Assembly: GCA_023456105.1 (NCBI GenBank)
Contig: JAEYAO010000041.1
Span: 1-62,559, forward strand
From: Pseudomonadota bacterium
GTDB taxonomy: Bacteria; Pseudomonadota; Alphaproteobacteria; Caulobacterales; Caulobacteraceae
DNA: 62,559 nt
Direction of reading: 5' to 3'
Of the stretch, positions 16,202-25,155 are shown piece by piece. The position numbers were made by a program, and so were the translations under genes. Every line of letters begins with the position of its first letter. Position 1 is the stretch's first letter. The notes below the pieces were generated by a model. The model saw only the letters and a program-made list of their open reading frames with translations. It did no database searches and was not told where the DNA came from.

Positions 16202-17557
16202 CTAGGTTTTCGGCCGGTCCTTGCCGCGGAAGGCCCTGAGGTCGAGGCCGTGGCGCTTGATCTTGTCGTAGAAGGTCTTGCGGGGCAGGCCCAGGCGCGC
16301 CCGGGCCTGGGTCGCATCGCCCGCCGCCTGGATCAGGGCGGTTGCGAGGGCGCGCGCTTCAAAGGCGGCAACCCGTTCGGGCAGGGGGCGATCGGCGCCG
16401 ATGTCCGGGCCGGCGTCGGCGTCCAGACCCAGAAGCCGTCGCTCTGCGTAGAGGGCCAGTTCCCGTACGTTGCCGGGCCAGTCGTGTGCGACGAGATGCT
16501 CCAGCACCTGCGCCGTCACGGGCGGCGGCGTGATACGCTGGCGGGCGGCGCCGGCGACCAGGAAGTGGCGGAACAGCAGCTCCACGTCGTCGCCCCGCTC
16601 GCGCAGCGGCGGCAGGCGCACGGACACGGCGCTGAGGCGATAGTAGAGGTCGGGGCGGAAGCGCCCGGCGGCCACGGCCTCCTCCACCGCGATGCGGCTG
16701 GTGGCGACCACGCGCACGTCGGCCGCTTCGCTGTCGCCGCCTTCCTGCGTCAGCTCGCCGTCCTCGATCAGGCGCAGCAGTCGCGCCTGCAGCGGCGGGG
16801 GCAGGGCGTCGATTTCATCGACCATAAGGGTGCCGCCCGCCGCCTCCCGGATGCGCCCACCGAGGCGGCGGCCGTTGGCGGAGCCCGGGGCCGCTCGGCC
16901 GAACAGCTCGCCGTCCAGCGCCGCCTCGGACAAGGCGGCGCAGTTGACCACCACAAAGGGCTTGCGGGCGCGCCGGCTCTGGCGGTGCAGGGCGCGGGCG
17001 GCGACCTCCTTGCCGACGCCGCTGTCGCCCAGGATCAGCACGTCCACGTCGCCGCCGGCCACGGCGCCGATGATGCTGCGGACGTGCGCCATGGCCGGCG
17101 ACTGCCCCAGAAGACCCGAATGATCCAGGCCGCCGTCGCCGCGCGCGACCAGCTCGGACAATCGGCGGTTCTCCAGCACCAGATCGCGCTGGCGCAGCGC
17201 ATGGCGGACCGCGGTGACCAGCCGTTCGGCGGCGAACGGCTTGACCAGAAAGTCAAAGGCGCCGTTCTTCAAGGCCCCGACCGCCATGTCGATGTCGCCG
17301 TGCCCGGTCATCAGTATGACGGGCAGGTCGGGGTCGATCTCGCGGATGCGGGAGGCGAAGGCCAGCCCATCCATGCCCGGCATGCGCACGTCGGTGACCA
17401 CCACCCCGGCGAAGGCGCGGTCGATATGGCGCAGGGCGTCTTCCCCCCCGGCGAAGCCGCGCGCGGGCGCCTCGGCCAGCCTCAGCGTCTGGAGATGGGC
17501 GTGCCGCAGATCTTCGTCGTCGTCGACCAGCAGCACCCGTGTTGCGATCGTCGTCAT
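16202..17557 (-). CDS. dctD: C4-dicarboxylate response regulator DctD (NtrC-type, GAFTGA loop not recognisable)
   Basis: A 451-aa NtrC-family regulator: receiver with Asp56 (VTDVRMPG), AAA+ domain with Walker A GDSGVGKE (around residue 172), Walker B GGTLMVDEID, the RLSAVSVRLPPLRER segment, then a Fis-type helix-turn-helix at the C-terminus (ARARLGLPRKTFYDKIKRHGL). At the position after ELFG where sigma54 activators carry GAFTGA, this protein reads RAAPGSANGRR. That loop contacts sigma54, so classical sigma54 activation is doubtful. Its start overlaps the dctB stop (ATGA). It should respond to DctB and control dctA at 19536. Confidence 0.88.
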   Translation of the reverse strand: MTTIATRVLLVDDDEDLRHAHLQTLRLAEAPARGFAGGEDALRHIDRAFAGVVVTDVRMPGMDGLAFASRIREIDPDLPVILMTGHGDIDMAVGALKNGAFDFLVKPFAAERLVTAVRHALRQRDLVLENRRLSELVARGDGGLDHSGLLGQSPAMAHVRSIIGAVAGGDVDVLILGDSGVGKEVAARALHRQSRRARKPFVVVNCAALSEAALDGELFGRAAPGSANGRRLGGRIREAAGGTLMVDEIDALPPPLQARLLRLIEDGELTQEGGDSEAADVRVVATSRIAVEEAVAAGRFRPDLYYRLSAVSVRLPPLRERGDDVELLFRHFLVAGAARQRITPPPVTAQVLEHLVAHDWPGNVRELALYAERRLLGLDADAGPDIGADRPLPERVAAFEARALATALIQAAGDATQARARLGLPRKTFYDKIKRHGLDLRAFRGKDRPKT

Positions 17558-19368
17558 GGCGCGGCCCGCCTCAGGGTGGCGACGAACCGGGCGCCCGGAC
17601 CGCTCCCGCCGTCGTCGAGCGAGAGATCGCCGCCGAAGCCTTCCATGATGTCGCGCGAGATCACCAGGCCCAGGCCCAGCCCGTTCGGCTTGCCGGTGGC
17701 GAAGGGGGTGAACAGGGCGCCGCGCATGGCCTGCGGCACGCCTGGCCCGTTGTCGGACACCGCCAGCCGCACCCGCTCGCCGTCCGCCTCAACCGACAGG
17801 GTCACCGCCGCGTCGGGCGCGCCGTCCACGGCCTCGAAGGCGTTCTGCAGCAGGTTGATCAGCACCTGCTCCAGCCGCACCCGATCGGCGAGGACGCGCA
17901 CGCCGGCGACCTCGCCCGTGACGGTCAGGCGGCCGACGCGGTCGCGGCTGGCCAGCAGCAGCACGGCGCCCTCGATCGCCTCGGAGACCAGCACCGGGCG
18001 CGCGCTGGCCGGCGACTTGCGGGCAAGGCCGCGCAGGCTCTCGATGATCCCGCCGATGCGTCCGGTCAGCGACTGGATGCGGGCCAGATTGGCGCGGGCT
18101 TCGGCCTCCTCGCGCCGGTCCAGCAGGATCAGGGCGTTGTCGGCGTTGGCGCGTATGGCCGCGACCGGCTGATTGATCTCGTGGGCGACGCCGGCCATGG
18201 TCTGGCCCATCTGAGCCAGGCGGTTGGCCTGCACCAGATCCGCCTGAAGACGCCGAAGCCGGGTCTCCGCCTCGCGCCGCTCGGTGACTTCGCGCGACAG
18301 TCGACCATTGGCCTCCGTCAGGGCCTGGGTGCGCTGACCGACCTTGGCCTCCAGCAGGCGGCGCGCGTCGCTTTCGGCCTCGGCCCGCCGTGGCGACCGC
18401 AGCATGACCGCGCGCAGGGCCGCGCCCGCCAGCAGCAGCAGCATGGAGCCTAGGAGGCCCAGCCACCGCCCCACCGCCTCGCGCGCTTCTACGGGTCGCA
18501 TCGGCGTCCACACCTGCAATCGCCAACCGGCGGCGCCGATCGCGGCTTGCGAGACCAGCAAACGCGCCCCGTCGATCTCCACCTGGTCCGGAGGCGAGAC
18601 GGAAGCGCCGGTCCACCTCAACGGCGACTCGCCGAACTGCCGCGTCTCGATCAGCTGTCGGCGAAGCGGTTCCGGCAGGGGCGACAGCGTGGAAAAGCGA
18701 CGCTCCGGCTTTGACGCCAGGAGGATCACGCCGTTGGCGTCGGCCACGACGACCTCGCCGTCCTGTCGACGCCAGGCGGACTCCACCGCCTGGAACTGGA
18801 CCTTCGCCACCACCACGCCCAGCGGCCCGTCCGGTCCGTCGATGCGTCGGGATATGTAGAGACCGGGTTCGCGACTGACGCTGCCCTGGCCGAAGAACTC
18901 GGCCGAGCCCTGGCGCATGGCGTTCTGGAAATAGGGCCGAAAGGCGTAGTCGGCGCCGACAAAGCTCGCAGGGCCGCGATAGTTGCTGGCGGCGAGCGCC
19001 GTCCCCCGTCGGTCCGTCACATAGATGGCGGCGGCGCCGGTCTGTCGCGCCAGGGCTTCCAGTCGCGCATTGACCACGGCGCGCGCGTCGTCGTCCGGTC
19101 GCTGCAGCAGGGTGCGCAGCGGCTCCTCCGTGGCGAGAATGACCGGAGTGGCGCGGTGACGCTGCAACTCGCTGTCCAGCAGGGCGAGGTTCAGCGCCAG
19201 GGCAGCCTGCGCGCGTTGACGCAGCTCAGCCTCGGCGTCGGCTCCAGAGATGCGCCCGCCAACCCACACGACAAGCGTGACAAAGGCGATCGCTGCGGCG
19301 ATCAGCACCAGGCGGCGGGCTCCAGCGACGGTGCGCAGCATGTGCGGATTTTCGCACAATTTCTGCAT
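17554..19368 (-). CDS. dctB: C4-dicarboxylate sensor histidine kinase DctB
   Basis: About 604 aa. One N-terminal membrane helix (after ARRLVLIAAAIAFVTLVVWV) is followed by a periplasmic double-Cache sensor region (about residues 40-290) with the DctB-like segments YAFRPYFQNAMRQGSAEFFGQG and GLYISRRI, then a second membrane helix (WLGLLGSMLLLLAGAAL), a coiled-coil, HisKA with His in GVAHEINQP and HATPase (NLLQNAFEAV, DNGPGVP, GLGLGLVIS). This is the DctB architecture for succinate/malate/fumarate sensing. The start is uncertain: ATG at 19368, ATG at 19341 and TTG at 19380 are all in frame. It is divergent from dctA. Confidence 0.92.
   Translation of the reverse strand: MQKLCENPHMLRTVAGARRLVLIAAAIAFVTLVVWVGGRISGADAEAELRQRAQAALALNLALLDSELQRHRATPVILATEEPLRTLLQRPDDDARAVVNARLEALARQTGAAAIYVTDRRGTALAASNYRGPASFVGADYAFRPYFQNAMRQGSAEFFGQGSVSREPGLYISRRIDGPDGPLGVVVAKVQFQAVESAWRRQDGEVVVADANGVILLASKPERRFSTLSPLPEPLRRQLIETRQFGESPLRWTGASVSPPDQVEIDGARLLVSQAAIGAAGWRLQVWTPMRPVEAREAVGRWLGLLGSMLLLLAGAALRAVMLRSPRRAEAESDARRLLEAKVGQRTQALTEANGRLSREVTERREAETRLRRLQADLVQANRLAQMGQTMAGVAHEINQPVAAIRANADNALILLDRREEAEARANLARIQSLTGRIGGIIESLRGLARKSPASARPVLVSEAIEGAVLLLASRDRVGRLTVTGEVAGVRVLADRVRLEQVLINLLQNAFEAVDGAPDAAVTLSVEADGERVRLAVSDNGPGVPQAMRGALFTPFATGKPNGLGLGLVISRDIMEGFGGDLSLDDGGSGPGARFVATLRRAAP
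19341..19358. promoter_or_regulatory. Candidate DctD binding site between dctB and dctA
   Basis: A perfect inverted repeat TGTGCG-N6-CGCACA lies in the dctB/dctA interval, and a second related one (GCGG-TTTT-CCGC, 19461-19472) lies about 65 bp before dctA. Two palindromes upstream of the transporter are what tandem DctD sites would look like. I could not find a -24/-12 GG-N10-GC element in the interval, which agrees with the missing GAFTGA loop of DctD. The assignment is by position and symmetry. Confidence 0.5.
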
Positions 19369-19535
19369 GGGTGTCACCAACTTCGCACTTACTCTCTCGG
19401 CTCCGGTTGGATCAACGTTGTTTCTAAAGAAAAAGCGACGGCTCGCCGGCGCATGCGGTCGCGGTTTTCCGCACGCGCGCCGGGCGTCACCATGGCGGCC
19501 GAACCGCGCCCCAAGAGCGCTGACGGGAGGTCGAC

Positions 19536-20924
19536 ATGATTCCGATAGCCGCCGAAGGCGCGCCGCTGAAGCGCAAGCCCTTCTACGCCCAGCTCTACTT
19601 TCAGGTGATCGCCGCCATCGTGCTGGGCGGCCTGATCGGCCACTTCTATCCCAGCACCGTGGGGCCGAACGGCGAGGCGGTGGCGGGGCTGGGCGAACAG
19701 CTGAAGCCGCTTGGCGACGCCTTCATCAAGCTGGTGAAGATGATCATCGCGCCGGTGATCTTCCTGACCATTGTCACCGGCATCGCCGGCATGGCGGACA
19801 TCGGCCGCGTCGGCCAGGTCGCCGCCAAGGCCTTCGCCTACTTCCTGACCTTCTCCACCCTGGCCCTGATCGTCGGCATGATCATCGGCAATGTGGTCCA
19901 GCCCGGAAACGGCCTGAACATCGATCCGGCGACGCTGGATGCGGGCGCGGTCGAGAAATATTCGGAGCAGGCGCACGAGACGACCATTGTCGGCTTTCTG
20001 ACCGGCATCATCCCCGACACGGTGGTGTCCGCCTTCTCCGAGGGCAACATCCTGCAGGTGCTGTTCGTCTCGGTGCTGTTCGGCATCGCCCTGGCCATGG
20101 TCGGCGACGTCGGCAAGCCCGTGTTGACCTTCCTGGAGTCGGTCAGCCACGCCTTCTTCAAGCTGGTGGCCATACTGATGAAGGCCGCCCCCATCGGGGC
20201 GTTCGGGGCCTTCGCCTTCACCATCGGCAAATACGGGATAGGCTCGATCGCCAACCTGGCGGCCCTCGTCGCCACCTTCTACATCACCGCCGCCGTCTTC
20301 GTGGTGGGCGTGCTGGGCCTCGTCGCCTGGGCCAACGGCTTCAACATCCTGAAGCTGATCCGCTATCTGAAGGAAGAACTGCTGCTGGTGCTGGGCACCT
20401 CCTCGTCGGAAGCGGCGCTGCCGTCGCTGCTGAACAAGATGGAGCGCGCGGGCGCCTCCAAGTCGGTGGTCGGCCTGGTCGTGCCGACCGGCTATTCGTT
20501 CAACCTGGACGGCACCAACATCTACATGACCATGGCCGCCCTGTTCATCGCCCAGGCGCTGAACATCGACCTGACGCTGCAGCAGCAAATTCTGCTGTTG
20601 CTGGTCGCCATGCTGTCGTCCAAGGGTGCGGCCGGGATCACGGGCGCAGGCTTCATCACCCTTGCGGCCACGCTGTCGGTGGTGCCCACCGTGCCGGTCG
20701 CGGGCATGGCGCTGATCCTCGGCATCGACCGGTTCATGAGCGAGTGCCGGGCCCTGACCAACTTCATCGGCAATGCGGTCGCCACCATCGTGGTCGCCCG
20801 CTGGGAAGGCGAGCTGGACCGCGACGCGCTGAAGGCCGCGCTCGAAGGACCGGCCAAGCCTCTGAGCGCCCTGCCGGACCCCGCCGCCGGTCCGGGCGAC
20901 AAGGATCGGGTCACCGCCGACTGA
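19536..20924 (+). CDS. dctA: C4-dicarboxylate:cation symporter DctA
   Basis: A 462-aa inner-membrane transporter of the DAACS (glutamate/dicarboxylate symporter) family. Signature segments are FIKLVKMIIAPVIFLTIVTGIA in the N-terminal half, the hairpin motif GTSSSEAALPSLLNKME, PTGYSFNLDGTNIYMT, and the C-terminal MSECRALTNFIGNAVATIVVA. It imports succinate, fumarate and malate with cations. It is the divergent neighbour of dctB-dctD, so induction by external dicarboxylates is expected. The C-terminal tail is hydrophilic and variable. Confidence 0.96.
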   Translation: MIPIAAEGAPLKRKPFYAQLYFQVIAAIVLGGLIGHFYPSTVGPNGEAVAGLGEQLKPLGDAFIKLVKMIIAPVIFLTIVTGIAGMADIGRVGQVAAKAFAYFLTFSTLALIVGMIIGNVVQPGNGLNIDPATLDAGAVEKYSEQAHETTIVGFLTGIIPDTVVSAFSEGNILQVLFVSVLFGIALAMVGDVGKPVLTFLESVSHAFFKLVAILMKAAPIGAFGAFAFTIGKYGIGSIANLAALVATFYITAAVFVVGVLGLVAWANGFNILKLIRYLKEELLLVLGTSSSEAALPSLLNKMERAGASKSVVGLVVPTGYSFNLDGTNIYMTMAALFIAQALNIDLTLQQQILLLLVAMLSSKGAAGITGAGFITLAATLSVVPTVPVAGMALILGIDRFMSECRALTNFIGNAVATIVVARWEGELDRDALKAALEGPAKPLSALPDPAAGPGDKDRVTAD

Positions 20925-21059
20925 TTTCCTCCCCGGAAAGCGGCGCCGTTCGCCTCTGGCGGCGGCGCCGCAGTTCCGCGCGAACGACGTCGACTACGAA
21001 CTTCTGCGTACGAGCGTCTTGGGCGCTTCGTTAAATCCCTCCCGTTAAGGCTTATCGAC

Positions 21060-22475
21060 ATGAACCATCTCCGCACTCTCGCGGCGGGTGTCGGCCTGGC
21101 CGCGCTCGCCACCTCGGCCCTGGCGCAGACGGCGCCGAGCGCCGATGAAATCTCGGCCCTGCGCGCCCAGGTACAGGCCCTGTCCGCGAGGCTGGAGCAG
21201 CTGGAGGCGCAGCAGCGCTCGGCCTCCGCGCCCCTCGCCGTCGCCGCTCAGACGCCGGCGGCCGCAGCCGCCGCGCCCGCGACGCCCGCCGCACCCAACG
21301 ATCCTCCGCGTCCGGCCCAGACCGCCGCGACCCCGGCCGCCGTCGACTGGTCCACCGGCCTGCCTGAACTGCGCAGCCCGGACGGCGCCTTCACCTTCAA
21401 GCCGCGCGTGCGCGTCACGGCCGACCTGTCCAGCACCAGCGGCTCCGACTTCGACGGCCGCAACCTGGCGGGCACCGAGCTGCGCGGCCTGCGCCTAGGC
21501 GCGCAGGGGCGTGTCGCCGGCGGCTTCACCTACTGGGTCGAGGGCGACCTCGCCGACAATGCCCTCAGCGTGGCCAACGCATTCGTGGCCTATAATCGCA
21601 AGCTGGGCGGCCGTGACCTGGAGGTCTCCGTCGGCCAGCGCCTCAACGATCGGGGCGTCGAGGGCGGCACCGCCGAGGACCAGACCCCGTTCCTGGAGCG
21701 CAGCCTGATGGTCTCCACCCTAGGACCGGAACGCGGCGCCTATGGCGTGGGCGTGACGTCAAAGCTGACGGGCGGCGTCTGGCACGGCTCGCTGTCGGTG
21801 ACCGGCGACGCGATCAGCGACGGTACGACTGACGACACCCTGACCGTCATGGGCCGCACCCACCTGTCGGCGTTCAAGACCGACGACGGCTTCCTGCACC
21901 TGGGCGGCTGGGCCTTCGCCGAGGACCTGACGCCCGCCACGACCATTGCATCGCGCAACCTGGTGGTCTCCTCGCGCTTCAACGACAACCTGCGACTGGC
22001 CAGCGGCCCCTATGCCGCGCCCGAAGGCAGCCGCGGCTTTGGACTGGAGCTGGGCGGCGTGCGCGGCCCGGGCTGTCTGATGGTCGAGGGCGGCCGGCGG
22101 GTGCTGGAGACAGCCGCGCGCGACTTCGACCAGGACGCCTACGCCGTGTCGGCCGGCTTCTTTCTCACCGGCGAGGCGCCGCCTCTGTCCACCCGCTCCG
22201 GCACGTGGCAGCGTCCCAAGGTGCTGAGGCCCCTGGGCGGCGGCGACGGCTATGGCGCGGTCGAGCTGGTGGGCCGCTACGACCAGGCCGACTACAGCGA
22301 CAGTCCGACGGGCGGCGAAGGCGACGCCTGGGCGCTGGGCGTCAACTGGTATCCCACCAACAACACCCGCGTCTCCGCACACTGGAGCGCCTGGTCGGTG
22401 GAGAACCGGACCGGCGTATTCGCGGGCGACGACGGCGGCAACACCGCCACCCTGCGGGTTCAGACCGGCTTCTGA
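21060..22475 (+). CDS. OprO/OprP-like outer-membrane porin
   Basis: A 471-aa outer-membrane protein. A signal peptide ends at ALAQ (about residue 23). A short coiled coil (EISALRAQVQALSARLEQLEAQ) follows, then an Ala/Pro-rich linker and a beta-barrel domain starting FTFKPRVRVTADLSS that ends with the aromatic C-terminal Phe (VQTGF). This order matches phosphate-selective porin O/P family proteins. The substrate need not be phosphate; location after dctA raises the possibility of an organic-anion channel. It has its own 135-bp upstream region. Confidence 0.82.
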   Translation: MNHLRTLAAGVGLAALATSALAQTAPSADEISALRAQVQALSARLEQLEAQQRSASAPLAVAAQTPAAAAAAPATPAAPNDPPRPAQTAATPAAVDWSTGLPELRSPDGAFTFKPRVRVTADLSSTSGSDFDGRNLAGTELRGLRLGAQGRVAGGFTYWVEGDLADNALSVANAFVAYNRKLGGRDLEVSVGQRLNDRGVEGGTAEDQTPFLERSLMVSTLGPERGAYGVGVTSKLTGGVWHGSLSVTGDAISDGTTDDTLTVMGRTHLSAFKTDDGFLHLGGWAFAEDLTPATTIASRNLVVSSRFNDNLRLASGPYAAPEGSRGFGLELGGVRGPGCLMVEGGRRVLETAARDFDQDAYAVSAGFFLTGEAPPLSTRSGTWQRPKVLRPLGGGDGYGAVELVGRYDQADYSDSPTGGEGDAWALGVNWYPTNNTRVSAHWSAWSVENRTGVFAGDDGGNTATLRVQTGF

Positions 22476-22561
22476 TCCGGGTTGAACACGGCGGCGCGCG
22501 CGGGCTACTCGGTCGGACGCGCGCCGACCCTCATGCAGAGGCGGCGCGAGGAGGCGGCGTC

Positions 22562-23191
22562 ATGATCCTGCACGGCTATTTTCGATCCAGCGCGGCGTGG
22601 CGGGTGCGCATCGCGCTGGCGCTCAAAGGGCTGCGGGCCGAAGACGTCTTTCATCACCTGCGAAAGGGCGAGCAGCGCTCGACCGAGTATCTGGCGCTGA
22701 ACCCGCAAGGGTTGCTGCCGACGCTGGTGCTGGACGACGGAACGGCGCTGACCCAGTCCATGGCCATTGTCGAATATCTGGACGAGACCCATCCGGAGCC
22801 GCCGCTTCTGCCCGTCGACCCGGTGATGCGCGCGCGGGTGCGGGCCGTGGCGCAGGCCGTGGCCTGCGACATCCATCCGGTTCAGAACCTCAAGGTGCTG
22901 AAGCGGCTGCGTGAGCTGGGTCAGGACGAGTCGCAGGTGCAGGCCTGGGCCGCGTGGGTGATCAAGGACGGGCTGGATGCGGTCGAGCGGATGCTGGCTG
23001 GGACGCCGGGTCCCTTCGCGTTCGGAGACCGGCCGACGCTGGCCGACATCGTGATCGCGCCCCAGCTGGCGAATGCGCGACGGTTCGGCGTGGAGGTGCG
23101 CTGGCCTCGCCTTCAGGCGATCGAGGCGGCGTGCATGGAGCTGGAGGCCTTTTCCGCCACCGCGCCGGCGATGCAGCCGGACGCCGAGTAG
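22562..23191 (+). CDS. maiA: Maleylacetoacetate isomerase (zeta-class glutathione S-transferase)
   Basis: A 209-aa protein with an N-terminal thioredoxin-like domain (LHGYFRSSAAWRVRIALALKG) and a C-terminal helical GST domain (ERMLAGTPGPFAFGDRPTLADIVIAPQLANARRF). It isomerises maleylacetoacetate to fumarylacetoacetate in tyrosine breakdown. In most zeta GSTs the motif is SSCSWRVRIAL; here the Cys is Ala while the serines remain. No hmgA or fahA is adjacent. A related GST role is therefore possible. Confidence 0.85.
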   Translation: MILHGYFRSSAAWRVRIALALKGLRAEDVFHHLRKGEQRSTEYLALNPQGLLPTLVLDDGTALTQSMAIVEYLDETHPEPPLLPVDPVMRARVRAVAQAVACDIHPVQNLKVLKRLRELGQDESQVQAWAAWVIKDGLDAVERMLAGTPGPFAFGDRPTLADIVIAPQLANARRFGVEVRWPRLQAIEAACMELEAFSATAPAMQPDAE

Positions 23192-23197
23192 CGGCCC

Positions 23198-23821
23198 CTA
23201 GCAGGCGTTGACGCGCGACAGCACCGCGGGCGCGGTGCGCCACAGGATCAGAAGGTCGGTCCAGAAGGACCAGTGGCGGGCGTAATGCAGGTCCGCCTCG
23301 ATCCGGCGCGCCATGCAGCCCAGCTGGCGGATTTCGCCGCGCAGGCCGCGCACCTGCGCCAGGCCCGTTAGGCCGGGGCGGACGGCGAATCGATCGCGAT
23401 ACAGCGGCAGCAGCGCTGCATAGTGGTGGTCATGGGCCACGGCGTGGGGGCGCGGGCCGACCAGGGACATGTCGCCGCGCAGCACATTGATCAGCTGCGG
23501 CAGCTCATCGAGGCTCGTGGCGCGCAGGAGCGCGCCGATGCGCGTCACGCGGGGGTCTCCTGGACGGGCGTGGGCGACGGCGCCCCCGTCCTCGGCCACC
23601 GTCATGGTGCGGAACTTCAGGATGGTGAACACGTGGCCGTTCAGGCCGGTGCGGCGCTGGCGAAACAGCACTCCCTCGCCCTCGGCCGCAACAGCGAGGG
23701 CTGCAAGCAGCAGCAGCGGCGCGAAGATGACGAGCAGCATGGCCGAGATCACGACGTCAAAGGCGCGCTTGCTCGACGCCGATGCGGGGCACCTGACTCT
23801 TACGCCCGCTCCACGCGCCAT
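23198..23821 (-). CDS. Bacterial sugar transferase (undecaprenyl-phosphate hexose-1-P transferase type)
   Basis: A 207-aa monotopic inner-membrane enzyme that loads the first sugar phosphate of an exopolysaccharide onto the lipid carrier. A membrane helix (VVISAMLLVIFAPLLLLAALAV) precedes the catalytic core: LFRQRRTGLNG, FTILKFRTM, TSLDELPQLINVLRGDMSLVGPRP, and RPGLTGLAQVRG. This is the PssY/HfsE/WcaJ C-terminal domain without the N-terminal CoA-binding-like region. I chose ATG 23821; TTG at 23851 is also in frame. A CtrA-type box lies 58 bp upstream. The acyltransferase gene upstream may modify the same polymer. Confidence 0.88.
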   Translation of the reverse strand: MARGAGVRVRCPASASSKRAFDVVISAMLLVIFAPLLLLAALAVAAEGEGVLFRQRRTGLNGHVFTILKFRTMTVAEDGGAVAHARPGDPRVTRIGALLRATSLDELPQLINVLRGDMSLVGPRPHAVAHDHHYAALLPLYRDRFAVRPGLTGLAQVRGLRGEIRQLGCMARRIEADLHYARHWSFWTDLLILWRTAPAVLSRVNAC

Positions 23822-23878
23822 CGCCTCCAGCGCGAAACTGTCGGTGTTCAAGGCCGCCTCATCACGTCCATTGGCTTG

Positions 23879-23894
23879 CTAAGGTTTCATTAAC
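23879..23894 (-). promoter_or_regulatory. CtrA-type box upstream of the sugar transferase
   Basis: On the minus strand the sequence reads TTAA-TGAAACC-TTAG, a single mismatch from TTAA-N7-TTAA. It is placed 58-73 bp before the ATG at 23821. Cell-cycle control of a polysaccharide initiation step would be in keeping with Caulobacterales biology. Confidence 0.5.
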
Positions 23895-23945
23895 CTCTTG
23901 GCCGGGCGCCGCGCATCGTCAATTCAGAGGACATGAAGGCGGGGG

Positions 23946-25100
23946 TCAGCCGTCGATGGACACCACCGGGCGGGGTACGGCGGCGGCGGCGCTCGACCCG
24001 CCGCGCGCCGCCAGCCGTCTGCGGATCAGCCGCTGAATGGGATCGTCGATCCAGCGGTGAAACAGGAAGGCGAACACAAAGGCGGCCACGACGCCCAGCC
24101 CCCACAGGCCCCACTGCACCGACACCGGCAGCGCCAGTCGGCTGGCCGCCACGCCCGCGCCGCCGAACCAGGCGATGCGCACCACCTCATTGGTGATGAA
24201 CATGGAGAAGGACACCACCGCCGTCTTCTCGATCAGCTTGGACGGGCGCGTCACCGGAATGGCGCCCGCCGCCAGGATGATGACCGAGATGAACAGGAGC
24301 GACGCCAGTGCGTGCTTGTCGAAATGCTGCACGGTCGCCAGCGCGATCGCCGCCAGCACGCCGGCCCAGCCCGCCAGACGCGGAGAAATCCAGACCCTTT
24401 GCGCGAACCACGCCAGGCACATGCCCAGGAAGAACAGCGGCAGCGCGCGAATGAAGCCGTAGCGCATCGGCATCTGGTAGACGGGAAAGTCCAGCAGCGC
24501 CCAGGTGATCTCATTGGCGAGGAGGTAGGCGACGACGCCTGTCGCCAGCGCCGTCCACGGCCGCATCCGCATCAGGCCGCGGATTATCCAGGGGAAGCAC
24601 AGGTAGCAGCCGATCAGGGCCGAGATGGACCAGGACGGCGCGTTCCAGCCGAGGCCGCCGTACACGCCGAACGACTGCACCAGCAGAAGCTGCGCCGGCA
24701 GCTGATCCCAGGCGAACCACTCGGGATGGGTCGGCGGCGCCCCCAGCGCCGTGCCCGCAAGCACCAGCGCCACCAGCGACAGCCCCATGATCAGGTGGGC
24801 CGGCGCGACCCGCAGCACCCGCTTCAGGAAGAAGTCGCCCGCCGACATCCGGCCGCCCAGCACCGGGCCGCCATAGACCCGCATCAGCACATAGCCGGAG
24901 TCGATCAGAAAGAAGTTGGTCAGGAGAAAGCCGCCGCGCTCGAACACCGGGTGCAGGCCTTCGGCCAGCGGCACGGGGGCCGAAGCCTGGAAGTGATGCA
25001 GGATGATCAGCGAGGCCACGATGAAACGCAGCGCATCTAGCCAGCCCCCGCGCGCGATGGGGGTTGTGTCGTTTCGGGTCATGACGGCGGCCCAAGGCAT
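23946..25100 (-). CDS. Acyltransferase 3 (OatA/OafA-like) membrane protein
   Basis: About 384 aa with around ten membrane helices. The N-terminal catalytic region shows GWLDALRFIVASLIILHHFQA, with the essential His in the LHHF position, and later GYVLMRVYGG and FLKRVLRVAPAHL; the C-terminus reads FHRWIDDPIQRLIRRRL. The family O-acylates surface polysaccharides or peptidoglycan. I chose ATG 25100, preceded by GAAGGAGCG; ATG 25082 is an alternative. It sits upstream of the sugar transferase on the same strand with the CtrA-type box between them. The acceptor is unknown. Confidence 0.87.
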   Translation of the reverse strand: MPWAAVMTRNDTTPIARGGWLDALRFIVASLIILHHFQASAPVPLAEGLHPVFERGGFLLTNFFLIDSGYVLMRVYGGPVLGGRMSAGDFFLKRVLRVAPAHLIMGLSLVALVLAGTALGAPPTHPEWFAWDQLPAQLLLVQSFGVYGGLGWNAPSWSISALIGCYLCFPWIIRGLMRMRPWTALATGVVAYLLANEITWALLDFPVYQMPMRYGFIRALPLFFLGMCLAWFAQRVWISPRLAGWAGVLAAIALATVQHFDKHALASLLFISVIILAAGAIPVTRPSKLIEKTAVVSFSMFITNEVVRIAWFGGAGVAASRLALPVSVQWGLWGLGVVAAFVFAFLFHRWIDDPIQRLIRRRLAARGGSSAAAAVPRPVVSIDG

Positions 25101-25155
25101 GGCGTGCGCTCCTTCGAGCTCACCTGTCGCAAGAGCCGGGCCGGTCGAAGCGGCT

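Noticed and set aside
19381..19535. Sigma54 promoter for dctA
   Set aside because: No GG-N10-GC element was found. TTGGATCAACGTTGTT has the wrong spacing.
20940..20975. Terminator after dctA
   Set aside because: GC-rich complementary segments are present but no T-run follows.
21035..21053. CtrA box upstream of the porin
   Set aside because: TTAA and TTAA are separated by 10 bp rather than 7.
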